Origin: an uncultured Campylobacter sp.
GTDB lineage: Bacteria; Campylobacterota; Campylobacteria; Campylobacterales; Campylobacteraceae
Reading direction: 5' to 3'
NCBI RefSeq assembly: GCF_937949835.1
Contig: NZ_CALEDC010000214.1
Coordinates: forward strand, 1 to 10,091
DNA: 10,091 nucleotides
Both the position numbers and the translations under genes were made by a program. Shown here piece by piece: positions 1 to 5,299 of the stretch (positions are counted from its first letter, which is position 1; each line of letters opens with the position of its first letter). The notes beneath the pieces were generated by a model that saw nothing but the letters and a program-made list of their open reading frames with translations, had not been told where the DNA came from and did no database searches.

Positions 1-645
1 GGGCTCGATCACGTGCTGGCTACCGGCGAGGACGTGAACGTGCTGGTGCTAGATACGGAGGTTTACTCAAACACCGGCGGGCAGAGCTCCAAGGCTAGCC
101 GCCGCGGCTCGATCGCGCAGTTTACCGCGGGCGGTAAGGCGGTGCAGAAAAAAGACCTCGGTCAGATCGCGATGACCTACGGCAACATCTTCGTCGCGCA
201 GGTAAATTCCAACGCAAACCAAGCCGCGACGCTAAAAGCGATCATGGCAGCGGAGGCTTACCCGGGGCCTAGCCTCATTATCGCGTATTCGCCGTGTATC
301 GCGCACGGTATCAAAGGCGGCATGGGCAGCTCGGGCGATCAAGCCGAGCTTGCGAGCAAATGCGGCTATTGGCCGACCTACACCTTTGATCCAAGACTTG
401 CGGCTGAGGGCAAAAATCCGCTTAAAATTTCATCCAAAGAGCCGGACTGGAGCCTTTATGAGGAATTTTTGCTAAACGAAGTCCGCTACAACGCGCTTAA
501 AAAGATCGATCCGGAGCACGCGGGCAAGCTTTATGAGGCAAACAAAGCCGACGCGATGAGGCGCTACCGCCAGCTCAAGCGGCTTGCGAATGCCGATTTC
601 GGCGATGAGGTTATCTCTGCGGGCGTCGCGAGCGAGAATGCTTAA
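1..645 (+). CDS. nifJ: Pyruvate:ferredoxin (flavodoxin) oxidoreductase, C-terminal part (5' end outside window)
   Basis: This is the last 214 codons of a single-chain pyruvate:ferredoxin/flavodoxin oxidoreductase, which oxidatively decarboxylates pyruvate with CoA to acetyl-CoA and CO2 in the cytoplasm and reduces ferredoxin or flavodoxin. The frame is open from base 1, and the first residues (GLDHVLATGEDVN) already match the interior of the thiamine-diphosphate domain, so the gene begins upstream and the GTG at 13 is an internal valine. The segment DTEVYSNTGGQSSKAS (nt 52-99) is the family signature around the TPP/Mg site. YSPCIAHGIKGG follows; its cysteine (nt 295-297) corresponds to the last ligand of the proximal [4Fe-4S] cluster in characterised enzymes. 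The C-terminal tail from about nt 430 is the usual helical end, and the reading frame is intact to the TAA. The full protein is normally near 1,180-1,200 residues. A flavodoxin gene lies 2.5 kb downstream and could be its electron acceptor. The family call is very secure. Confidence 0.96.
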   Translation, partial: GLDHVLATGEDVNVLVLDTEVYSNTGGQSSKASRRGSIAQFTAGGKAVQKKDLGQIAMTYGNIFVAQVNSNANQAATLKAIMAAEAYPGPSLIIAYSPCIAHGIKGGMGSSGDQAELASKCGYWPTYTFDPRLAAEGKNPLKISSKEPDWSLYEEFLLNEVRYNALKKIDPEHAGKLYEANKADAMRRYRQLKRLANADFGDEVISAGVASENA

Positions 646-664
646 GCTTTGCGGCTATTTGTTG

Positions 665-700
665 AAATTCCGGCTCTGCGAATTTTGCAATCCGGAATTT
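665..700 (+). terminator. Inverted repeat after nifJ, possible terminator
   Basis: A perfect 9-bp inverted repeat, AAATTCCGG (665-673) and CCGGAATTT (692-700), encloses an 18-nt spacer and starts 20 nt after the nifJ stop. The following sequence, TATTAAATTT, is AT-rich but has no clean T run. It could end nifJ transcription or simply be one more of the AATTCC-type words common in the intergenic DNA here. Confidence 0.35.
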
Positions 701-755
701 TATTAAATTTAGCGGGATTGCATAAAATTACGTATAAATTTTAAAAGGAAAATCC

Positions 756-1448
756 ATGAAAAAAATCGGACTAATCGGCGGCATGAGTTACGAATCTACG
801 ATTACCTATTATGATGGGATCAATCGCAAAATTAACGAGCGTCTAGGCGGGCTAAGTAGCGGCGAAATCCTGCTAAGTAGTCTAAATTTTGACGAGATCG
901 AGCGGTGTCAAAGAGATAATGAGTGGGATAGGGCAGGTGAAATTTTAGCTCGTCACGCGCGGATTTTGCAAAGCGGCGGCGCGGATTATATTTTTCTTTG
1001 CACCAACACGATGCATAAGTGCTACGAGGCGATAAAAGCCGCCATCTCCGTGCCTTTCGTGCATATCGCGGACGCCACGTTAAGTGAGCTGCGAAAACGT
1101 GGCGTGCAAAAAGTAGGGCTGCTCGGCACGATCTACACGATGACGCAGGATTTTTACAAACAGCGCTTGATAGATGGCGGCGTAGAGGTACTCGTGCCAA
1201 ATGCGGACGAAATGGAAGCGGTAAACGAAGTAATTTTTAATGAGCTTTGCTTCGGTAAAATCTTACCGCACTCCAAAGAGAAATTTTTACGGATTATTGA
1301 AGGACTTAGGGCTCGCGGCGCGCAGGGAGTGATACTGGGCTGCACGGAGATCGGGCTGCTCGTATCGCAAGCAGATACCGCCGCGTGGCTATTTGATACT
1401 ACGCAGATCCACATCGATGCGGCAGTAAGTCTAGCTTTAAGCGAATAA
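756..1448 (+). CDS. Aspartate/glutamate racemase family protein
   Basis: The protein has 230 residues, the normal length for PLP-independent amino-acid racemases of the Asp/Glu/hydantoin racemase superfamily, which interconvert L and D amino acids by a two-cysteine proton-transfer mechanism in the cytoplasm. The N-terminus KKIGLIGGMSYESTITYY is the classic first motif. The two catalytic cysteines are visible: Cys82 in LCTNTMH and Cys196 in GCTEIGLL, each followed by the expected Thr. The segment VGLLGTIYTM (about 120-129) matches the start of the second half-domain. AAGGAA (745-750) lies 5 nt before the ATG and supports this start. It resembles the YgeA type of broad-specificity or aspartate racemase more than the peptidoglycan glutamate racemase MurI, but substrate cannot be read from sequence. 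It sits 110 nt after nifJ and 118 nt before the next gene, so it is probably its own transcription unit. Confidence 0.9.
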   Translation: MKKIGLIGGMSYESTITYYDGINRKINERLGGLSSGEILLSSLNFDEIERCQRDNEWDRAGEILARHARILQSGGADYIFLCTNTMHKCYEAIKAAISVPFVHIADATLSELRKRGVQKVGLLGTIYTMTQDFYKQRLIDGGVEVLVPNADEMEAVNEVIFNELCFGKILPHSKEKFLRIIEGLRARGAQGVILGCTEIGLLVSQADTAAWLFDTTQIHIDAAVSLALSE

Positions 1449-1462
1449 ATATCAAATATGAA

Positions 1463-1477
1463 CCGGTAAAATTCCGG
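1463..1477 (+). terminator. Weak hairpin after the racemase gene
   Basis: CCGG (1463-1466) and CCGG (1474-1477) can pair across TAAAATT, with flanking AA/TT able to extend the stem past a bulge. It begins 15 nt after the racemase stop and is followed by an AT-rich stretch containing ATTTTTATAT (1490-1500). The stem is short, so this is only a candidate terminator. Confidence 0.25.
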
Positions 1478-1510
1478 CTTATAATTTCAAATTTTTATAT
1501 ACATTATCAG

Positions 1511-1537
1511 TTAAATTTAATCTTTCTCTGTTATAAT
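1511..1537 (+). promoter_or_regulatory. Predicted sigma-70 promoter for the DUF2325-unknown-fldA unit
   Basis: A perfect TATAAT hexamer lies at 1532-1537, 29 nt before the ATG of the DUF2325 gene, with AT-rich sequence (TTAAATTTAA, 1511-1520) upstream. Campylobacter vegetative promoters usually have a strong -10 and a poorly conserved -35, so this is a good fit. Transcription would start near 1544, leaving a leader of about 23 nt with an AAAAGGGGA ribosome site at 1555-1563. Confidence 0.6.
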
Positions 1538-1566
1538 AACGACTATCAATCATAAAAGGGGATGAA

Positions 1567-1890
1567 ATGAACGTTTTAGTTATAGGAGCAGATGAGATTA
1601 CACCCATTAAGGCGGTTTTAAAAGACCTTGGCGCGAGTAACATCGAGCACTGGGATGCACGAAACGAAAATCGCGTAAATCGTAAGCCGATCCCGCAGGA
1701 TACGGAGTGCGTCGTTATGCTTACGAGCTTTTTAAACCACAACACGATGAAAAAAATCAAAGGCGAAGTAAAAAAGCGCAAAATCCCGCTCGTATGCGCT
1801 AAAAGAAGCGTTAGCTGCGTATTTTGCGAATACTGTAAGGTTTTCAATTTAAATCAAGAATTCGGTTGCAGACCTTGCGAAGATGATTAA
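1567..1890 (+). CDS. DUF2325 domain protein with C-terminal cysteine cluster
   Basis: This 107-residue protein begins MNVLVIGADEI, a beta strand/turn like the start of a Rossmann-type fold, and carries VVMLTSFLNHNTMKKIK (about 49-65), which corresponds to the conserved S/T-x-x-x-N/x-H segment of the DUF2325 family. The family has no established biochemical function. The striking part is the C-terminus: Cys84-x2-Cys87-x2-Cys90 followed by Cys101-x2-Cys104, with Cys77 and Cys48 nearby. This spacing suggests a bound metal (zinc or an iron-sulfur cluster) or redox-active thiols; that is inference. A strong ribosome site (AAAAGGGGA) fixes the ATG. The stop codon lies inside the start region of the next gene, and flavodoxin follows in the same unit. 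From memory, C. jejuni has a comparable pair of small conserved genes next to fldA (Cj1384c-Cj1383c-fldA); I could not check this. Confidence 0.8.
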   Translation: MNVLVIGADEITPIKAVLKDLGASNIEHWDARNENRVNRKPIPQDTECVVMLTSFLNHNTMKKIKGEVKKRKIPLVCAKRSVSCVFCEYCKVFNLNQEFGCRPCEDD

Positions 1891-3118
1891 AATTCCAAGG
1901 AATTTAAATAATGCCGGCAAGCCCAGGCAAGCGGTTAAAAAATCGCGCACTACGCCGCAATCAAATGCTTACGACGATGAAACAGGCGAGCTAAATTCCA
2001 AGGATTTTTTAAATTCTAGTAAATTTAACGCTACTTGCCTTGCACACGCCGAAAGCAAGAAATTTAACGGCAAATTTAAAAAGTTTTCAATTGGTAAATC
2101 GGACGCACTTAATTATAATGCCTCTAAGTCGCATGCTGCAAAGAGTGCGCAAAAAGGCGGCGCAAATAGGAATTTTACAGCAAGGGCTTTTTACGACACT
2201 AGCTCCGCGCAAAAGAATTTTTTCTGCGCTAAGCGTTCGGACGAGAAATCAGCTTTATTACAAGATACTGCCGCATCAAAACGAGATATCGCGGCGCGCA
2301 AAAAACGCCAAAAAGTGGATCTGCGGCGCGATAATGAGCTTATTGATGATGAAATTTTAAATGCCGAAGCTTTTAATAAAAAATTCTTTTGCGGCGAGAT
2401 TTTTGGCTTTGATGCGAACGGGCGCGAGATTGTGCCAGAGGCGTTGCAGGATTATGATGCGGCTTCGCGAGCGCGAGCGATGCTAGCTCTATATAATTTT
2501 AACGTTAATGCGGATTATAGAATTCCGCCCGCAAATTTAAAGGGCGCTTCGCAGTTTCGAGCGGCATTTTTAAATTTTATCGCTTCCGAGCTTAGGCGCG
2601 GGGCTCGTAAAATTTACCGCTTCAAGCTCACCGTAAAATTTTGCGCGGCGGATAATGCGATAATCTTTTCTTATCTGCGCGGCATGCCGCTGCCCGTATT
2701 TGCCGCTAAGCCTGCTTATAAGCTAACTAGTGCGATCGTGAGTCTGCGTAGCGGATTGCTGCTAAACGGAGACGATGCATTTCGCAACTTCGTATTTTGC
2801 AAAATCGCGCTTCGTAATGCAGGCGCACAGCTGCAGCTTGTGGGCAAATCAGGCGAGCTCATTGTAGTTCGCAAGAGCGGTTTTAGCCTAGGCGTGGTTA
2901 CGAGCTTTAAAAAAATTTTACCTCAAAATCCAGCCATTTATGATAATGATATAAAAAAAGCGCTAGAGCTTTGCCGCGGAGCAAACCTCGATGCCGTGTA
3001 TCTTGTATATCCAAAAAATGAAAATTTTAACCGCCATGTCGAGATAAAAAGCGAATGCTTTAAGGGAAATTTCATTATGAAATTAGTACCATACAAGCTT
3101 ACCGACAAAATTTATTAA
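1883..3118 (+). CDS. Conserved hypothetical protein of the fldA operon, basic disordered N-terminus
   Basis: I do not recognise a characterised domain in this 411-residue protein. It has two clear halves. Residues 1-150 are rich in Lys, Ser, Ala, Asn and Arg, with few long hydrophobic stretches, and look disordered and basic (for example SKKFNGKFKKFS at 58-69 and RDIAARKKRQKVDLRR at 134-149). Residues 155-411 have normal alternating hydrophobic character and look folded, with segments such as IFSYLRGMPLPVF (261-273) and ELIVVRKSGFSLGVVTSFKKI (325-345). There is no signal peptide or membrane helix. The ATG at 1883 overlaps the previous gene by 8 nt and has only a weak ribosome site (GCGAAG), which suggests translational coupling. 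The next in-frame Met is residue 200, inside the folded part, so the long N-terminus is probably real. Flavodoxin starts 11 nt after the stop. A role linked to flavodoxin or redox metabolism is suggested only by position. Confidence 0.75.
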   Translation: MIKIPRNLNNAGKPRQAVKKSRTTPQSNAYDDETGELNSKDFLNSSKFNATCLAHAESKKFNGKFKKFSIGKSDALNYNASKSHAAKSAQKGGANRNFTARAFYDTSSAQKNFFCAKRSDEKSALLQDTAASKRDIAARKKRQKVDLRRDNELIDDEILNAEAFNKKFFCGEIFGFDANGREIVPEALQDYDAASRARAMLALYNFNVNADYRIPPANLKGASQFRAAFLNFIASELRRGARKIYRFKLTVKFCAADNAIIFSYLRGMPLPVFAAKPAYKLTSAIVSLRSGLLLNGDDAFRNFVFCKIALRNAGAQLQLVGKSGELIVVRKSGFSLGVVTSFKKILPQNPAIYDNDIKKALELCRGANLDAVYLVYPKNENFNRHVEIKSECFKGNFIMKLVPYKLTDKIY

Positions 3119-3129
3119 AAGGATACCAA

Positions 3130-3621
3130 ATGGTTGGAATTATTTTTGGAAGCTCGATGGGCAATACCGAGGACGCCGCGAAGCTAATCTCCGAAAAGCT
3201 AGGCATAGAAAACGAGCTAAAAAATGTCGCGGACATCGCGCCTGCAGATCTAAATAAATACACCGCGCTCATCATTGGCAGCTCCACGTGGAACGACGGC
3301 GAGCTGCAGGATGACTGGGCGGGCTTTGATTTCTCAGCCCTTGATGTCGCGGGCAAGACCGTCGCGATTTTCGGCATGGGCGATAGCTCAAGCTACAGCG
3401 ACGCCTACTGCAACGCAATGCGCGAGCTATACGACAACTTCAAAAAAGCGGGTGCAAATATCGTAGGCGCAGTGCCTACCGACGGATATGAATTCGACGA
3501 GAGCAAGGCCGTAGTGGACGGCAAATTCGTTGGTCTCGCGCTAGACAATGACAATCAAAGCGACCTCACCGAGAGCCGCATCGAGGCGTGGGTAGCGCAG
3601 ATCGCTCCATCTTTTAAATAG
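3130..3621 (+). CDS. fldA: Flavodoxin (long-chain)
   Basis: This is an FMN-binding single-electron carrier of 163 residues, acting in the cytoplasm. In Helicobacter and Campylobacter relatives it accepts electrons from pyruvate oxidoreductase. The phosphate-binding loop SSMGNTE (8-14) follows the first strand VGIIFG. The isoalloxazine-contacting loops are visible: SSTWNDGELQDDW (51-63), with Trp54 at the usual aromatic position, and GMGDSSSYSDAY (82-93), with Tyr89 as the likely stacking tyrosine. The insert around 118-141 (DGYEFDESKAVVDG...) is the extra loop that marks long-chain flavodoxins. AAAAGGA (3116-3122), overlapping the end of the preceding gene, gives a good ribosome site for this ATG. 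The protein is strongly acidic, as expected for the family. It is the last gene of a three-gene unit, ended by a hairpin 12 nt after the stop. By contrast, I recall that H. pylori FldA has a small residue where Trp54 lies here. Confidence 0.96.
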   Translation: MVGIIFGSSMGNTEDAAKLISEKLGIENELKNVADIAPADLNKYTALIIGSSTWNDGELQDDWAGFDFSALDVAGKTVAIFGMGDSSSYSDAYCNAMRELYDNFKKAGANIVGAVPTDGYEFDESKAVVDGKFVGLALDNDNQSDLTESRIEAWVAQIAPSFK

Positions 3622-3632
3622 TCCTCCTTCAA

Positions 3633-3664
3633 ATTTGCCGTGAAGCGCCTGCTTCGCGGCAAAT
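3633..3664 (+). terminator. Strong hairpin after fldA, likely terminator
   Basis: ATTTGCCGTGAAGC (3633-3646) pairs with GCTTCGCGGCAAAT (3651-3664) over 14 positions with one U-G wobble and a GCCT tetraloop. It begins 12 nt after the fldA stop. The downstream sequence (CAAAATTATCATT) has no T run, so it may end the transcript inefficiently or protect its 3' end rather than act as a textbook intrinsic terminator. Confidence 0.65.
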
Positions 3665-3769
3665 CAAAATTATCATTAATGCTTTAGCCAAATTTCAAAA
3701 CTATAAGATTTAAAAATCTCTTTCTGCTTGTAATTTTTTTGTATCACACTGGCAAATAAAATTTAGCCT

Positions 3770-3786
3770 ATTTTATCACATAAAAT
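3770..3786. repeat. Short AT palindrome, possible operator
   Basis: ATTTTAT-CAC-ATAAAAT is a perfect 7-bp inverted repeat around a 3-nt centre, about 137 nt before the lipoprotein start. Dyads of this size can be operator sites, but in such AT-rich DNA they also arise by chance. I see no match to a known regulator box. Confidence 0.25.
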
Positions 3787-3881
3787 TTTGTTGCCGATAA
3801 ATTTAGTGAGATTTTAAAATATTCCGCTAATGCTTAACAATTAATCTCAAAATTTACCTCAAATTTAATCAAATTTTAAGC

Positions 3882-3888
3882 GGGGGGG
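3882..3888 (+). repeat. Homopolymeric G tract (7 G) in the lipoprotein upstream region
   Basis: A run of seven G stands out in otherwise AT-rich DNA, 34 nt before the lipoprotein ATG. Longer poly-G tracts cause phase variation in Campylobacter by slipped-strand mispairing. A tract in this position would alter promoter spacing or the leader rather than the reading frame. Seven is at or below the usual variable length. Confidence 0.6.
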
Positions 3889-3922
3889 CTAGTATTTCTT
3901 ACTTTAATCTTAAGGAGTAAGT

Positions 3923-4699
3923 ATGAAGCTCAGATATATGATGGGTGCCGTAGCGGCGGCTTTGGTGTTAGCAGGATGCGGTGAGGACGAGATAGAACTC
4001 GTCAAAAACTATACTTTGCCCGATTTTAAATCTATGAGTATAGGCACGGCGATCGAGGGGTCAAAAAAGTGCAAAAATATCACGTGGTCAAAGGCTGATC
4101 GCGGCGGATTAAAATCCGTCACGATGGTGTGCGACATAGATATGGAAGCACTGAATGCCGAACGCGAGAAAGCGACTAAAAAACGTCTTGAGGAATATAA
4201 GAAAAAGACTTTAGACATGGATATAGATAGTGCTATGAATTTCTACAAGGGCAAAGCCTATGATAAGGATGGCTTGCTTCAGTTAGCCAACAAGCTTTGC
4301 AAACTAAACGACGCGAAATTCCAAGAGACCATAAAAGCAAAAGGGAAAATAGAATACGATGATCAGAAGGAATTGATCGATTGCGATAAGTCGCTAGAGG
4401 ATGAAATTCTAAAAGACCAAGACCCTAAAAAATCTAAGACATATCTACCGGGCGTATTAGATTTCTTGAAAAGCGCGGTGTATTATTCGCAATTGACGCC
4501 CGAGCAATTAAAAGCTAGTTATGGCGCATCTAATAAAAAAGCGCCGTCTAGCGCAACGATAGAGCTTAATTTCGTCGTCAATAATGATAAAAGCGTAGAT
4601 TTGGCGCCGGGATTTAAGATAACGTCCGATGGCAAAGAGGAGCCTGCCGGCAAAAATGATACATCTAAAGACGCACTAGCAGTATTTTATGCAAGATAG
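3923..4699 (+). CDS. Putative lipoprotein of unknown function
   Basis: A 258-residue protein with a textbook lipoprotein signal: MKLRYMM, a hydrophobic stretch (GAVAAALVLAG) and the lipobox LAGC with Cys19 as the lipidated residue, followed by acidic GEDEIE. It would be anchored to the inner or outer membrane facing the periplasm. AAGGAG five nt before the ATG supports the start. The mature part has four cysteines (50, 70, 126, 154), enough for two disulfides. Residues 46-72, with C50, W55 and C70 in a C-x4-W-x14-C arrangement, look like a small disulfide-closed beta unit seen in other uncharacterised lipoproteins. Residues 73-100 are highly charged and probably helical. The C-terminal region (about 205-258) has alternating beta character. 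I do not recognise a functional family. Codon use is more A-rich and Lys/Asp-heavy than in neighbouring genes, which may reflect transfer or simply the acidic/basic composition. A hairpin follows the stop. Confidence 0.8.
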   Translation: MKLRYMMGAVAAALVLAGCGEDEIELVKNYTLPDFKSMSIGTAIEGSKKCKNITWSKADRGGLKSVTMVCDIDMEALNAEREKATKKRLEEYKKKTLDMDIDSAMNFYKGKAYDKDGLLQLANKLCKLNDAKFQETIKAKGKIEYDDQKELIDCDKSLEDEILKDQDPKKSKTYLPGVLDFLKSAVYYSQLTPEQLKASYGASNKKAPSSATIELNFVVNNDKSVDLAPGFKITSDGKEEPAGKNDTSKDALAVFYAR

Positions 4700-4722
4700 T
4701 ACGCTGCGGAATTCTTGAGTAG

Positions 4723-4749
4723 CGGAGCGGAATTTTAAAATTCGCTCCG
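4723..4749 (+). terminator. Hairpin after the lipoprotein gene, likely terminator
   Basis: CGGAGCG (4723-4729) pairs with CGCTCCG (4743-4749). After a bulged G, AAT (4731-4733) pairs with ATT (4740-4742), leaving the loop TTTAAA. It begins 23 nt after the lipoprotein stop. There is no T run behind it, as with the fldA hairpin. It could also serve transcripts from the other strand, since the stem is nearly symmetrical. Confidence 0.5.
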
Positions 4750-4787
4750 TTACGAAATTTAAAGAATTTCATTCTCGGTAAAATTTC

Positions 4788-4819
4788 ATAGAATTTCGAT
4801 AGAATTTTGCGGAATTTCG
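4788..4819 (+). repeat. Short degenerate tandem repeat of an AGAATTTCG-type unit
   Basis: ATAGAATTTCG (4788-4798) is followed directly by ATAGAATTTTG (4799-4809) and then CGGAATTTCG (4810-4819). The GAATTT cores start at 4791, 4802 and 4812, that is, 11 and 10 nt apart, about one helical turn. Further GAATTT words occur irregularly on both sides. Confidence 0.5.
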
Positions 4820-5201
4820 TCTGCGGTTTCGACGTAAAATTTTAATGCGGAATTTCATGGCTGAGTCGATATGTCGCGCTTGTTTGCCACGATTAAAATT
4901 CCTTTTTATGTCGCGGCGTGGAATTTTAAGCACGGAATTCCATATTTTACTAAGACGCCTTATGCGCGTAATTTTAAAAACTGAATTAATCGAAATTTAG
5001 CAGCTATATTTTTCTCAACTTTGAATTTTACAGTCTGAAATTTAACGCCTTAGAACTCCCCGGCTTCACAAATCCACATCGCGAAATTCTGCCGTTGAGC
5101 TTCTTGTTTTATAGCCAATAACGACGAGCAGCGTCAGTAGCCTCCATAAGCTTACACACGGCGCATTTTATTACAAAGTTTTTTAAAATTTAAATCGATT
5201 A

Positions 5202-5222
5202 AAATTTCGCAGCGCGAAATTT
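5202..5222 (-). terminator. Hairpin downstream of the fused acyltransferase gene, possible terminator
   Basis: AAATTTCGC (5202-5210) and GCGAAATTT (5214-5222) form a perfect 9-bp stem with a 3-nt AGC loop, 78 nt beyond the stop of the minus-strand gene. Read on the minus strand it is followed by an A/T-rich stretch with T-rich patches (TTTAAATTTT). It is the best terminator candidate for that gene. Confidence 0.4.
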
Positions 5223-5299
5223 CCTAGTTCTGTAATACAGCCAAAATTCCGCGGTTTTAAAGCCTCGCACTAACCAAATCCTTTTACTTAGATTTTGTC

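Larger units (their letters stand above)
3665..3922 (+). other. AT-rich intergenic region upstream of the lipoprotein gene
   Basis: About 260 nt between the fldA hairpin and the lipoprotein gene with no plausible coding frame on either strand. It contains poly-T and poly-A stretches, a short palindrome at 3770-3786, a seven-G run at 3882-3888, and a clear ribosome site AAGGAG (3912-3917) five nt before the ATG at 3923. A possible -10 element, TAGTAT (3890-3895), directly follows the G run. It therefore probably holds the promoter and leader of the lipoprotein gene. Confidence 0.6.
4750..5299. other. 550-nt gene-free region rich in GAATTT words
   Basis: No frame on either strand has a credible start, ribosome site and length. 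The stretch is dense in GAATTT/AAATTC and AAATTT words, including a short tandem duplication (4788-4819). It contains a hairpin near its right end (5202-5222) that may terminate the minus-strand gene. A roughly 33-codon open stretch on the minus strand (5066-5167) lacks a start codon. No RNA gene is recognisable. The two neighbouring genes converge on this region, so it does not need to hold promoters. Confidence 0.6.

Noticed and set aside
832..1414. Long minus-strand frames opposite the racemase gene
   Set aside because: They are antisense to a gene with two intact catalytic cysteine motifs and show no recognisable protein features.
1479..1847. Minus-strand frame of 122 codons opposite the DUF2325 gene
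   Set aside because: The plus-strand gene has a perfect -10 element, a ribosome site and family similarity; the antisense frame has none of these.
2040..2360. Alternative plus-strand frame inside the 411-residue gene
   Set aside because: It opened the possibility of a frameshift in the unknown gene, but the main frame is uninterrupted, coupled to both neighbours, and the alternative has no ribosome site or hydrophobic pattern of its own.
3668..3684. Possible Fur-like box (ATTATCATTAAT) after the fldA hairpin
   Set aside because: Only about half of the 19-nt palindrome is recognisable and it lies more than 230 nt from the next start codon, so I do not claim a site.
4700..5060. GAATTT words considered as a CRISPR array
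   Set aside because: Units are only 6-11 nt and irregularly spaced, without repeats of 24-37 nt or uniform spacers, and there are no cas genes nearby.
5066..5167. Minus-strand open stretch of about 33 codons with a hydrophobic patch, upstream of TGA
   Set aside because: It follows two stop codons and has no start codon or ribosome site; at most a relic. A search for the same peptide elsewhere in the genome would show whether it is a dispersed remnant.
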